From Bacillota bacterium (GTDB lineage: Bacteria > Bacillota > Clostridia > Christensenellales > CAG-138): DNA of 64,000 nucleotides. The DNA lies in NCBI GenBank assembly GCA_023400985.1, contig JAEXEN010000018.1:71251-135250 (forward strand), in the 5' to 3' direction. A program made the position numbers and the translations under genes. The notes under the pieces were generated by a model, which was given only the letters and a program-made list of their open reading frames with translations, ran no database searches and had not been told where the DNA came from. This document shows positions 50,800 through 58,983 of this stretch, piece by piece. The first letter of the stretch is position 1; every line of letters begins with the position of its first letter.

Positions 50800-53418
50800 T
50801 TACCTCAGTTTGGCGCGCACATGCAGATCATAGAGCTTTGTAAGCGCATCCATGGGCGTGATATCGTCGACGGAAAGGTTTTTCAGCTCCTCCATGATGT
50901 CGTCGGGTTCGGCGGACCCGAAAAGCGTAAGCTGCTGCGGCGGGTCGTTATCGCCTAAAATCGCTTCGTGGTTGATATCGGCCGACTCGAGCTTTGATAA
51001 AATTTCCTTCGCGCGCGAAAGGATGCTTTCCGGCAATCCCGCGAGTCGCGCCACCTGTATGCCGAAGCTCTTATCTGCGCTGCCGCGCACGATCTTTCTT
51101 AAAAAGATGATGTTATCGCCGATCTCCTTTACGGAGATGCGATAGTTTTTGATGCCCGTAAGCTTCCCCTCAAGCTCTGTAAGCTCGTGATAATGCGTGG
51201 CAAACAGCGTTTTCGCACCGCATTTTTCGCGGCTTGTGATATATTCAAGCACCGACCACGCGATGCTCAAGCCGTCGAACGTGCTCGTGCCGCGCCCGAT
51301 CTCATCGATGATAAGAAGGCTTCGCGGCGTGGCGTTGTTGAGGATGTTGGACATTTCCGACATCTCTACCATGAACGTGCTCTGGCCTGCGCTTACGTTA
51401 TCGGACGAGCCCACGCGCGTGAAGATCTTGTCCGTAATGCATATGCTCGCCTTTTTTGCGGGCACAAAGCTTCCTATATGCGCCATAAGCGTGATGAGCG
51501 CCACCTGCCGCATATAGGTGCTCTTCCCCGCCATATTGGGGCCGGTGATAATAAGAAGCCGGTTATCCTTATTGTCTAAAAGCGTGTTGTTGGGAATGAA
51601 GCCGGCTTTCAGGGATCTTTCCACCACCGGATGACGGCCGTCGGTGATCTCGATCTTGCCGTTTTGCTGTACGAGCGGCCTGCAATAGTCGTTTGCGAAG
51701 GCGACTTGCGCGAAGGACTGGTATGCGTCGAGTTTGGATAAGAGCGCCGCGTTTAGTTGAAGCCGCGCGATGCACCCAAGGAGCGTTTCGCGAAGTTCGG
51801 TAAAAAGCTTATACTCGAGTGCTACGCATTTTTCCTCCGCGCCCAAAATGGTTTCTTCGAGTTCTTTAAGCTCTTGGTTCACATAGCGCTCGCAGTTGGC
51901 GAGCGTCTGCTTGCGCTGGTAGGAATACGGCACGAGCTGCTGGTATGATTTTGTGACCTCTATGTAATAACCAAACACATGGTTATAGCCGATCTTGAGG
52001 TTTTTGATGCCCGTCGCCTCACGCTCGCGCGCCTCGAGTTTAGACAGCCACTCCTTGCCGTTTCGCGAGGCGTCACGGTAGGCGTCCACCTCCGCGTTGT
52101 AACCGTCGCGGATAATGCCGCCTTCCTTCACACTCAAAGGAGGCCCGTCCACAATGGCGCTTGCGAGGAGAGAATAAATATCCTCCATAGAGTCAAGCGC
52201 GGCAGCGGCATTTTCAAATTCCAGGGCGGAAAGCTTTGTCAAAACGGCGATGATATTGGGCAGCCGCGAGAGTGAAACGCGCAGCGCCTCGCAGTCCCGC
52301 GCATTCACGGTGCCGTAGGCGATGCGGCTGCAAAGCCGCTCGATATCGTAAACGGAATCAAGGCTTTTGATGAGCGCAGAACGCTCCACAGGCTTTTTCA
52401 CGAGCTCCTCCACCGCGTCGAGCCTTTGGCCTATCTCATAGGCGGACTGCAGCGGCTGTTCCACCCACGTGCGAAGCAGCCTGCCTCCCATGGCGGTGCA
52501 GGTTTTATCGAGAAGGAAAAGAAGCGTCGCGCGTTTGCCCGCGTCGGTGCGGATGGGCTGCGTAAGCTCGAGGTTCTTCCTCGTTGCGGCGTCGATGCTC
52601 ATGAATTTGCTGCGCTCGAAAAGTTCGATTTTCTTGATATGGGCGAGCGCGTTTTTTTGCGTCTCCTCCAAATAGGAAAGAAGCGCGCCGCTTGCGCAAA
52701 GCGCCTGCGGCTGCTCCTCGATTGCTTTTATGCCGTCTGCGCCGAAATGCGAAGAAAGCGTGCCTTCGGCCACGGCGGATAGATAGGCGTCGTTCGAATA
52801 GCACGCGGTATAGCTTGAAGACTGTATGCTTTTGATGAGGTGCTCCTGCATAAAGAGCGCATCGTTTGCGATCACCTCGGAGGCCTGTATGCGGGCAAGC
52901 TCGCTTGTGAGCTCGTCCTCCCAGCCTTCGCCGGAGAGCGAAAGCGCATAGAAAACGCCGGTCGATACGTCGCAGTACGCAAGGCCCACGTCGGCATCCT
53001 GAAAGAAGATGGATGCGATGTAGTTGTTTTTGCGCTCGCTGAGCATGCTTTCCTCGATGACCGTGCCGGGCGTGATGATGCGGATGATATCCCGCTCCAC
53101 GAGGCCCTTAGAAAGCGCCGGATCGGTAAGCTGCTCGCAGATGGCTACTTTATAACCTTTTTCGATGAGCTTGTTGATATAGGTATCCACCGCATGATAC
53201 GGCACGCCGCACATGGGCGCACGCTCGCTAAGCCCGCAATCGCGGCCGGTGAGCGTGATTTCGAGCTCGCGTGACGCGGTGACGGCGTCCTCAAAAAAGA
53301 GTTCGTAAAAGTCCCCCAAGCGGAAAAGCAGCAGGCAATCCGCATGCTTTTCCTTGAGGGTCAAATACTGCTGCATCATCGGCGTGAGCTTCGCCGAGAT
53401 ATTCTTATCCTCGCTCAT
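50800..53418 (-). CDS. mutS: DNA mismatch repair protein MutS
   Basis: 872 residues. The mismatch-binding domain starts TPMMQQYLTLKEKHADCLLLFRLGDFYELFFEDA, with the F-x-E intercalation motif in the GDFYELF neighbourhood. The connector, lever and clamp domains follow, then the ATPase with Walker A GPNMAGKSTYMRQ, FTRVGSSDNVSAGQSTFMVEM and LIIDEIGRGTSTFDGLSIAW (Walker B). The ATHYHELTEL and helix-turn-helix region follow. It recognises mispairs and recruits MutL. The start overlaps the ricA-like gene stop (TGATG). Confidence 0.97.
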   Translation of the reverse strand: MSEDKNISAKLTPMMQQYLTLKEKHADCLLLFRLGDFYELFFEDAVTASRELEITLTGRDCGLSERAPMCGVPYHAVDTYINKLIEKGYKVAICEQLTDPALSKGLVERDIIRIITPGTVIEESMLSERKNNYIASIFFQDADVGLAYCDVSTGVFYALSLSGEGWEDELTSELARIQASEVIANDALFMQEHLIKSIQSSSYTACYSNDAYLSAVAEGTLSSHFGADGIKAIEEQPQALCASGALLSYLEETQKNALAHIKKIELFERSKFMSIDAATRKNLELTQPIRTDAGKRATLLFLLDKTCTAMGGRLLRTWVEQPLQSAYEIGQRLDAVEELVKKPVERSALIKSLDSVYDIERLCSRIAYGTVNARDCEALRVSLSRLPNIIAVLTKLSALEFENAAAALDSMEDIYSLLASAIVDGPPLSVKEGGIIRDGYNAEVDAYRDASRNGKEWLSKLEAREREATGIKNLKIGYNHVFGYYIEVTKSYQQLVPYSYQRKQTLANCERYVNQELKELEETILGAEEKCVALEYKLFTELRETLLGCIARLQLNAALLSKLDAYQSFAQVAFANDYCRPLVQQNGKIEITDGRHPVVERSLKAGFIPNNTLLDNKDNRLLIITGPNMAGKSTYMRQVALITLMAHIGSFVPAKKASICITDKIFTRVGSSDNVSAGQSTFMVEMSEMSNILNNATPRSLLIIDEIGRGTSTFDGLSIAWSVLEYITSREKCGAKTLFATHYHELTELEGKLTGIKNYRISVKEIGDNIIFLRKIVRGSADKSFGIQVARLAGLPESILSRAKEILSKLESADINHEAILGDNDPPQQLTLFGSAEPDDIMEELKNLSVDDITPMDALTKLYDLHVRAKLR

Positions 53419-53813
53419 CAGTGTTTGCAGCCGTGGCAGGAGGAGCAGCTGCCGTTGCAGCCCTCCTCGTCGCCGGCGTTTTCCATGCCGATGCAGGTGG
53501 CGATCACATTGTTCACGCGCGACATGAGGGTTTGAAATTCGTTCTGCGCGTCGAGCATCTCCTTAAATAGTTTGTTCTCGAGGAGGATTTCCTGTATGCG
53601 TTCCATCTCGCGCGAGGTAGCGCTCAGAAGCACATGGTCGGCATTCTCGTCTGATAGCGCTTCCATAATCTCCTGCCGCTTATTCGTGAACGAATCGATC
53701 ATATCGGTAAGCGCGCCGTCGGCGTCGATGGCCGTTCTCGCGTCGTTGAGCCTTTTGAATTCAACGGATTCGCTCAAGGCGATACCCAGTTCCCTTGCTT
53801 TCTCGATTACCAT
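53418..53813 (-). CDS. YlbF/YmcA family protein with Cys-rich tail (RicA-like)
   Basis: 131 residues. The helical YlbF/YmcA domain covers about residues 1-108 (VIEKARELGIALSESVEFKRL, then FTNKRQEIMEALSD). The tail has six or more cysteines (CIGMEN, then CNGSCSSCHGCKH). In Bacillus, RicA (YmcA), RicF and RicT form an iron-sulfur complex that steers RNase Y cleavage and sporulation phosphorelay; RicA is encoded next to miaB and mutS, as here. The Cys tail fits the Fe-S clusters of that complex. rny is also in the window, at 38202. Confidence 0.85.
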   Translation of the reverse strand: MVIEKARELGIALSESVEFKRLNDARTAIDADGALTDMIDSFTNKRQEIMEALSDENADHVLLSATSREMERIQEILLENKLFKEMLDAQNEFQTLMSRVNNVIATCIGMENAGDEEGCNGSCSSCHGCKH

Positions 53814-53858
53814 AGTTCCCTCCGTTTTCCGTATAGGAAAAGCTTATCTTATATTATT

Positions 53859-55259
53859 TTACTCGGCGATTTCCCCTAAGAGAGAGTTGCTTTGCGTTTT
53901 TGTGATGCGTACACGCTTCAGCTGCCCCTCCATAGCTTCATCGCCGGGAAAGTACACCATTTTAAAGTTTCCGAGCTTCCCGTAGGCCATGGGTGCGGCG
54001 CGATGGTCGCAGCCCTCCACGAGCACCGTTCCCACCGTGCCGAGGTGTTTCTTGTTATTTTCCCGCAAAAGCTCGGCCTCCAGACTATTCAATCGTTCCA
54101 GCCTTTCTTTTTTGACGGCTTTCTCCACCTGCTCCTCCATGCGAGCGGCAGAAGTACCGTTTCGCGGCGAATACATGAAAGTATAAGCGGCGGAAAAACC
54201 CGCCTCCCGCACGAGGAAAAGCGTATCTTGAAAATCCTCCTCCGTCTCGCCCGGAAAACCAACGATGATATCGGTGGTAAGCTCGATCCCGTTTACGTTT
54301 TCGCGAAGCGCCTTCACCAAATTCAGATACTGTCCGCGCGTGTAGCCGCGGTTCATGCGCTTTAACACCCTGTCGCTGCCGGACTGCACGGGCAGGTGGA
54401 TGTGGTTGCATACCTTTTTGCAGCTTGCCATCGCTTGGATAAGCTCCGGCGAAAGGTCCTTCGGGTGCGAGGTCATGAAGCGCAGCCGCTCGACGCCCTC
54501 AATATCGTTTGCCATGCGGAGCAGCTTTGCAAAGCTCGTCTCTCCCCCGTCGCCGCGGTAGGAATTGACGTTTTGCCCAAGCAGCGTGATCTCCTTAAAC
54601 CCACCCTCCGCGAGGCCCCGTATTTCGCCCAAAATATCCGCCGAGGCGCGGGAGCGCTCCCGTCCGCGCACATACGGCACGATGCAGTATGAGCAAAAAT
54701 TGTCGCACCCGTACATGATGGTAACATTCGTTTGGTAACGCCCGAGCCGCTCGACGGGAAGGCCTTCGGCGATCGCACCGTCGCTCTCGGTAACGGAAAA
54801 GCTGCGCTCGCCGTTGAGCGCTTTTTCGAGCAACACCGGAAAGCGGTGCAGTTCGTGCGTGCCGAATACGAGGTCCACGAAAGGAAAGCGCTTAAAAAGC
54901 TTTTCCGCAACGTCCTTTTGCTGCATCATGCAACCGCATACGCCGATCAAAAGCTCCGGCTTTTCGTCCTTGCGCTTTTTGAGCGCGCCGATGTTGCCGA
55001 AAACCCGAAGCTCCGCATGCTCACGCACGCAGCAGGTGTTAAATAAAATAAGGTCGGCGTCCGATTTGCTCTCGGCCTTTTTGTAGCCGCAGCTTTGCAG
55101 CATGCCCGCGAGCTTTTCGGCGTCGTGGTCGTTCATTTGACAGCCGTAGGATTCGATAAAGTAGCTTAGCTTCCTGCTTAAAATATCGTCATGCAGCCTT
55201 TGTGCCGCCTCTTGGCTTTTTAAAAGTTCCGAACCCGGAACCGATTTTTGTCCTGACAT
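53859..55259 (-). CDS. miaB: tRNA-2-methylthio-N6-dimethylallyladenosine synthase
   Basis: 466 residues. N-terminal domain with Cys ligands in ESYGCQMNDHDAEKL, FNTCCVREHAE and GVCGCMMQQ; radical-SAM CxxxCxxC in GCDNFCSYCIVPYVRGRERSR; C-terminal TRAM domain (GTVLVEGCDHRAAPMAYGKLGNFKMVYFPGD). GCQMNDHD and RGRERSR identify MiaB rather than RimO. It methylthiolates i6A37 of tRNAs, acting after MiaA. First gene of the miaB-ricA-mutS-mutL-miaA-hfq-ynbB operon. Confidence 0.95.
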   Translation of the reverse strand: MSGQKSVPGSELLKSQEAAQRLHDDILSRKLSYFIESYGCQMNDHDAEKLAGMLQSCGYKKAESKSDADLILFNTCCVREHAELRVFGNIGALKKRKDEKPELLIGVCGCMMQQKDVAEKLFKRFPFVDLVFGTHELHRFPVLLEKALNGERSFSVTESDGAIAEGLPVERLGRYQTNVTIMYGCDNFCSYCIVPYVRGRERSRASADILGEIRGLAEGGFKEITLLGQNVNSYRGDGGETSFAKLLRMANDIEGVERLRFMTSHPKDLSPELIQAMASCKKVCNHIHLPVQSGSDRVLKRMNRGYTRGQYLNLVKALRENVNGIELTTDIIVGFPGETEEDFQDTLFLVREAGFSAAYTFMYSPRNGTSAARMEEQVEKAVKKERLERLNSLEAELLRENNKKHLGTVGTVLVEGCDHRAAPMAYGKLGNFKMVYFPGDEAMEGQLKRVRITKTQSNSLLGEIAE

Positions 55260-55298
55260 CCAAAGTACCCCATCCTGTTACTTACGAAGTATATCCTA

Positions 55299-55327
55299 AT
55301 TATATATGCTTCCCTACGCGCGCGCAA
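55299..55327 (-). promoter_or_regulatory. Promoter of the miaB-mutS operon
   Basis: Minus strand: -35 TTGCGC (55327-55322), 17-base spacer, -10 TATAAT (55304-55299), 40 bases before the ATG. Confidence 0.6.
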
Positions 55328-55365
55328 GACGAACGCTTTCGAGAGGATTTTTAAGCTTAGACCCG

Positions 55366-55394
55366 TTGACAACGCAATCTTGATGCGGTATATT
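55366..55394 (+). promoter_or_regulatory. Promoter of the tRNA array
   Basis: -35 TTGACA (55366-55371), 17-base spacer, -10 TATATT (55389-55394), 29 bases before the first tRNA. Confidence 0.8.
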
Positions 55395-55422
55395 ATTAAG
55401 CGTCGCTTCAAGCGAATGCAAA

Positions 55423-55499
55423 CGGGGTGTAGCGCAGTTCGGTAGCGCACGTGCTTTGGGAGCATGGGGCCGGGGGTTCAAATCCCTTCACCCCGACCA
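55423..55499 (+). tRNA. tRNA-Pro (anticodon TGG)
   Basis: Acceptor CGGGGTG/CACCCCG, anticodon loop TTTGGGA, T-arm GGGTTCAAATCCC, encoded CCA. First of eight tandem tRNA genes. Confidence 0.95.
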
Positions 55500-55511
55500 T
55501 TTTGAATGCAG

Positions 55512-55586
55512 GGCCCCTTGGTCAAGCGGTTAAGACACCGCCCTTTCACGGCGGTAACAGGAGTTCGAGTCTCCTAGGGGTCACCA
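55512..55586 (+). tRNA. tRNA-Glu (anticodon TTC)
   Basis: Acceptor GGCCCCT/AGGGGTC, anticodon loop CTTTCAC, T-arm GGAGTTCGAGTCTCC, encoded CCA. Confidence 0.95.
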
Positions 55587-55612
55587 CTTTCCCCCGTTTG
55601 GGTTGGATTTCA

Positions 55613-55689
55613 GGGCCTTTAGCTCAGTTGGTCAGAGCGGTCGGCTCATAACCGATTGGTCCGGGGTTCGAGTCCCTGAAGGCCCACCA
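55613..55689 (+). tRNA. tRNA with CAT anticodon (Met elongator or Ile2)
   Basis: Acceptor GGGCCTT/AAGGCCC, anticodon loop CTCATAA, encoded CCA. The first base pair and the D-arm exclude initiator tRNA. CAT can be elongator Met or a TilS-modified Ile(CAU); the acceptor and D-arm look more like Ile2 to me, but I cannot decide. Confidence 0.9.
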
Positions 55690-55717
55690 AACCGTACCTT
55701 TTCAACTTTTTATACGC

Positions 55718-55794
55718 GGCCCGGTAGTTCAGTTGGTTAGAATGCCAGCCTGTCACGCTGGAGGTCAGGGGTTCGAGCCCCCTCCGGGTCGCCA
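55718..55794 (+). tRNA. tRNA-Asp (anticodon GTC)
   Basis: Acceptor GGCCCGG/CCGGGTC, anticodon loop CTGTCAC, discriminator G, encoded CCA. Confidence 0.95.
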
Positions 55795-55799
55795 ATTAT

Positions 55800-55875
55800 G
55801 CCTCGGTAGCTCAGCTGGTAGAGCAAGGGACTGAAAATCCCTGTGTCGGTGGTTCAACTCCACTCTGAGGCACCA
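55800..55875 (+). tRNA. tRNA-Phe (anticodon GAA)
   Basis: Acceptor GCCTCGG/CTGAGGC (one wobble), anticodon loop CTGAAAA, encoded CCA. Only five bases from tRNA-Asp. Confidence 0.95.
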
Positions 55876-55891
55876 AAATGAAAAAATGTTT

Positions 55892-55967
55892 GCTGGTGTA
55901 GCTCAATTGGCAGAGCAGCTGATTTGTAATCAGCAGGTTGCGGGTTCAAGTCCCATCGCCAGCTCCA
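55892..55967 (+). tRNA. tRNA-Thr (anticodon TGT)
   Basis: Acceptor GCTGGTG/CGCCAGC, anticodon loop TTTGTAA, encoded CCA. Confidence 0.95.
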
Positions 55968-55986
55968 TGGATACTATTTTTTACGT

Positions 55987-56071
<85 letters not shown>

Positions 56072-56078
56072 AAATTTT

Positions 56079-56165
56079 GCGGGAATGGCGGAATTGGCAG
56101 ACGCGCACGGTTCAGGTCCGTGTGTTGGCAACGACATGCAGGTTCAAGTCCTGTTTCCCGCACCA
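56079..56165 (+). tRNA. tRNA-Leu (anticodon CAG)
   Basis: Acceptor GCGGGAA/TTCCCGC, anticodon loop TTCAGGT, long variable arm, encoded CCA. Last gene of the array. Confidence 0.95.
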
Positions 56166-56195
56166 CCCTAAAACACCTCGGGTGTTCATAAGGAC

Positions 56196-56226
56196 AAAAA
56201 CAGGCTGAAAATATCAGCCTGTTTTT
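56196..56226 (+). terminator. Terminator of the tRNA array
   Basis: AAAAACAGGCTGA/TCAGCCTGTTTTT stem with AAATA loop; T-runs on both strands, so it may also end the EFR1 gene. Confidence 0.9.
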
Positions 56227-56251
56227 GCTTTGCATAGCATTAAGTTCCTTT

Positions 56252-57100
56252 TTAGTCCATATATTTTCTGTCTATCATAAGATCATTTGCAGATATGTGC
56301 GGATTATGATACCGCCTCCTTTTGTCTGGGAGCTTCATCATACGCATAAAGGGTGTATTGATTTTTTGAAGTTGCTCTGGCGGTAAATGATACTTAACGG
56401 CTTTTTTCGGACAATAAGATACACATGCCATACAGCAGCTGCAATTATGATGAAATATAGGACGGGAATTTTCCATTGTAATATTTCTCTTTGGGCAGAC
56501 CCTTAAACAGATTCCGCAGGAAATACAATCATCGGAAATAGAAAATCCTTTATCCACTTCCGCTTGTATGGCCCGGTATTTCGGCATCATTTTCGGATAG
56601 ATCAGCCGTATCAGCCAGCCTGCCCTCGCATAGGTATTTGTCGCCTTTTTCTGTATCATTCCAGATATCTTTATAAGCTTGCGTTCCGTTGCAGGAACAC
56701 GCAGCTTGGGAGGAGGAAAAGGAGGGTAAACGATGCACAGGTTTGCAACGGAGAATAACCGTTTGGCATATTGAATCCTTGTTCCCTTTTCACGCATGAA
56801 TTTGTTCAGTGCTTCAAAAGAAAACCCATTGATGAAGCTGGGCGTTGAAACAGCAAAAACATAGGCATCTGGATTGATTTCCAATGCAGAAATGAAGTTT
56901 TGTATAGCCTCACAAATCGTCCAGTGATACACCGGAAAAACAAATCCGATGATATCCGAATCTACCGCTGGAACATCTGACGGATTGCACCGCATCGAAA
57001 TAATTTCAGTATTACCCAATGCTCGTGCAATGACAGTTGCAACCCTCATGCTGTTTCCAGTGCCTGAAAAATAATAGATTCTATTTACACCTAATGGCAT
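56252..57100 (-). CDS. EFR1-type flavodoxin/ferredoxin fusion protein
   Basis: 282 residues from the ATG at 57100, with AGAGGTG upstream; an in-frame start further 5' would lie in the promoter region. The N-terminal flavodoxin domain binds FMN through YYFSGTGNSMRVA, with FVFPVYHWTICEAIQNF. The C-terminal part carries two 4Fe-4S clusters: CISCGICLRVCPKRNI and CSCCMACVSYCPKKAV. The EFR1 family is an uncharacterised electron carrier of anaerobes. Base use is AT-rich compared with the core genes. Divergent from a TetR regulator with overlapping promoters, so it is probably that regulator's target. Confidence 0.9.
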   Translation of the reverse strand: MPLGVNRIYYFSGTGNSMRVATVIARALGNTEIISMRCNPSDVPAVDSDIIGFVFPVYHWTICEAIQNFISALEINPDAYVFAVSTPSFINGFSFEALNKFMREKGTRIQYAKRLFSVANLCIVYPPFPPPKLRVPATERKLIKISGMIQKKATNTYARAGWLIRLIYPKMMPKYRAIQAEVDKGFSISDDCISCGICLRVCPKRNITMENSRPIFHHNCSCCMACVSYCPKKAVKYHLPPEQLQKINTPFMRMMKLPDKRRRYHNPHISANDLMIDRKYMD

Positions 57101-57121
57101 ATTTATGGCACCTCTAACACC

Positions 57122-57220
57122 TGTCACACTTGCGACACTTTTCGATTTTAAGTATAATTGATTTGAAATTGATTGACAAGGCAGATGAAGCAAGTGCTAC
57201 AAAATATCTAATATGTGACA
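57122..57220. promoter_or_regulatory. Overlapping divergent promoters and candidate TetR operator
   Basis: Minus promoter for EFR1: TTGTCA (57179-57174), 17-base spacer, TATACT (57156-57151). Plus promoter for tetR: TTGACA (57173-57178), 19-base spacer ending TGC, TACAAA (57198-57203). The two -35 boxes overlap. A pseudo-palindrome TGTCACACTTGCGACA (57122-57137) follows the EFR1 start site, and its half-site TGTGACA recurs at 57214-57220 after the tetR start site. Confidence 0.65.
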
Positions 57221-57240
57221 CTGTACGGAGGAGATAACGA

Positions 57241-57792
57241 ATGATGCATAAAGTAACGAACCCTATTGCCATGCAATCACGAGAGTGGTTGATATATGCT
57301 TTGCTTTCATTAATGGAAGAAAAAGCTTTTGAGAATATCAGCATAACGGAAATCGCGGAAAAAGCTGATTTATCCCGGCGAACGTTTTATCGTATATTTG
57401 AAACCAAAGAAGATATTTTAATATATTACACAGAGGAGTTATACGGCGAATTTCTGCAATTACTGAATCGTGAAACAGATCGTCGCTTTACGGTTACAAT
57501 AAAGCTCTATTTTGAGTTTTGGTATCAGCACAAGCACTTTTTAGGATTGCTGAAACAGAGTGATATGCTTGCATTTATGATGAATCAATACACAAGATTG
57601 TTTCCAAAAGTATTTCAAGCAGTTAGAGGAAATCATCCGCTCGCTTATAATGAAGAAGCGTTATCCTATGCCATGGCTTTTAGCGCTGGCGGTTTATTGA
57701 ACATTCTTTTAAAATGGGTAGAAGATGGGATGGACAAAACACCAGAGCAGATTATGCAGCTTATGGCATTCATTTTTCCGAATTCTCTGTAA
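57241..57792 (+). CDS. TetR/AcrR-family transcriptional regulator
   Basis: 183 residues. The N-terminal helix-turn-helix reads LIYALLSLMEEKAFENISITEIAEKADLSRRTFYRIFETKEDIL, a clear TetR domain. The C-terminal ligand domain is helical and unremarkable. GGAGGAG precedes the ATG. AT-rich like its divergent partner. It probably represses EFR1 and itself; the inducer is unknown. Confidence 0.9.
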   Translation: MMHKVTNPIAMQSREWLIYALLSLMEEKAFENISITEIAEKADLSRRTFYRIFETKEDILIYYTEELYGEFLQLLNRETDRRFTVTIKLYFEFWYQHKHFLGLLKQSDMLAFMMNQYTRLFPKVFQAVRGNHPLAYNEEALSYAMAFSAGGLLNILLKWVEDGMDKTPEQIMQLMAFIFPNSL

Positions 57793-57903
57793 TTACAGAT
57801 ATAAAAACGGATCTTGTTTTATATGTAATATTGTTTGCTGGTGCCGTAAAGCCTTATTTTATGCAGGTTTGTGAGTTTGTCGTTATGGACACTCGTACCA
57901 GAA

Positions 57904-57930
57904 AATCCAAGCCTTTGGCTTGGATTTTTA
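57904..57930. terminator. Bidirectional terminator between tetR and erm
   Basis: AATCCAAGCC/GGCTTGGATT perfect stem with TTT loop and T-runs on both strands. The rest of the 57793-58032 gap holds no recognisable gene. Confidence 0.85.
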
Positions 57931-58032
57931 TTATATTATTTGCCTGCGCGAGTTTTATTGCTCCGCAGTGGTATATTCGGCTTCGGCTTTCGCCGAGTGA
58001 TATTGCCTGCGGGCAGCTAAAGGCGAATAGAA

Positions 58033-58827
58033 CTATTTCCTGATATCGAGCGCATGCTTGCAATAGCATCGAAAAAGGCAAAGCCACTGCTCATAAAGAA
58101 TTTCACCGGATACGAAATCATCAATATGGGCCTCCCGGAAGGCTTGTGTTAACTGCCTCCTGGTAAACATGTGCCGCAATCCTTTTCCGCCGCCTTGAAA
58201 AGCAAGGGAAAGAAAGCGTTCATACCGGCTCCGTTGAGCTTTCGCTATATCGGGCTGCGATTTCTTTTTTAAGTGAATTAGAACGATATCCACACCGGGC
58301 TTGGGATGAAAGTCCTCCCGAGCAAAATGGTAAACGATATCCAAATCGAACGACGGCTTTAACATAAGCGATCTGAGCGTTTCATGCGGCTTCCCCATAA
58401 AACGCTTGGCCGCGCCTTTTTCCATAGTGAGCCATGCTTCGGTCGGAGGGTTCTCGCTCTCTGTCAGTTTGCGCAAAATTGCGGTAGTATGGCAAAAAGG
58501 GATGTTTGCAAGAACTTTATAAGCGCCGGAGGCCGGAAGCCGCCATGTCAAAAAATCCCGATGATAAAGGTACAGGTTTTCGGCAGCGCCGAGTGTCACA
58601 AGAAGCTTATCATACAATTTTCCGTCGATCTCAACAGCCGTTACCTTACGGCATTTCTCAATAAGCAAACGGGTCGTATGGCCCTTGCCGGGGCCGATTT
58701 CGATGACATGATCGTCTGCATCGAGGGCACACCTGCAAAGCACCCGCTGAATGGTCTGATAACTTGTTAAGAAGTTTTGGGATACCCAAAGGGGCAGCTT
58801 TTGCCCAATGCTTCTAATTGGGGACAT
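58033..58827 (-). CDS. erm: Erm-family 23S rRNA adenine N6-methyltransferase
   Basis: 264 residues. SQNFL at the N-terminus is followed by the SAM site EIGPGKGHTTRLL, VTAVEIDGKL (motif II), HRDFLTWRLP (motif III) and ANIPFCHTTAILRKL (motif IV; N-I-P-F replaces the N-L-P-Y of KsgA). A basic C-terminus follows (RYERFLSLAFQGGGKGLRHMFTRRQLTQAF). Erm enzymes methylate A2058 of 23S rRNA and confer macrolide-lincosamide-streptogramin B resistance. NIPF and the divergence from KsgA support Erm. The SD GAGGTG lies eight bases upstream and is masked by a leader RNA structure, so expression is probably drug-inducible. Confidence 0.88.
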   Translation of the reverse strand: MSPIRSIGQKLPLWVSQNFLTSYQTIQRVLCRCALDADDHVIEIGPGKGHTTRLLIEKCRKVTAVEIDGKLYDKLLVTLGAAENLYLYHRDFLTWRLPASGAYKVLANIPFCHTTAILRKLTESENPPTEAWLTMEKGAAKRFMGKPHETLRSLMLKPSFDLDIVYHFAREDFHPKPGVDIVLIHLKKKSQPDIAKAQRSRYERFLSLAFQGGGKGLRHMFTRRQLTQAFREAHIDDFVSGEILYEQWLCLFRCYCKHALDIRK

Positions 58828-58832
58828 AAAAA

Positions 58833-58953
58833 ATACACCTCTTTCGATTTTTTCGGTCGAAAAAAGGCGTACGAACCAAGAAGGGGCATCTATTCCCCCC
58901 TTATTCCGTACGCCTTATTAACGAAGCCGAATCGAAGCACACATGAGGTGTAT
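58833..58953 (-). promoter_or_regulatory. erm attenuator: SD-masking stem and terminator hairpin
   Basis: AUACACCUC (58953-58945) is exactly complementary to GAGGUGUAU (58841-58833), which contains the erm SD. UUCGAUU (58936-58930) pairs with AAUCGAA (58849-58843), extending the stem. Enclosed is a hairpin with 10-bp arms AAGGCGTACG/CGTACGCCTT (58916-58907 with 58873-58864), an inner AAGGGG/CCCCUU stem and a six-U tail, i.e. a terminator. A ribosome stalled on the leader peptide would cover the 5' arms. Confidence 0.8.
58918..58944 (-). CDS. erm leader peptide MCASIRLR
   Basis: Eight codons plus TAA between the erm promoter and the attenuator hairpin. The peptide ends R-L-R, the +x+ motif at which macrolide-bound ribosomes arrest, as in the ErmD leader (MTHSMRLR...). 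GGAGG lies upstream at 58963-58959, 14 bases from the ATG, which is longer than usual. The codons for Ser-Ile overlap one arm of the SD-masking stem. Too short for normal ORF detection. Confidence 0.75.
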   Translation of the reverse strand: MCASIRLR

Positions 58954-58983
58954 CAGATCCTCCAAAACAAAGTTACATATGTT

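Noticed and set aside
57714..58043. 109-codon plus-strand ORF after tetR
   Set aside because: It starts inside tetR in another frame, reads through a strong terminator and has no ribosome site.
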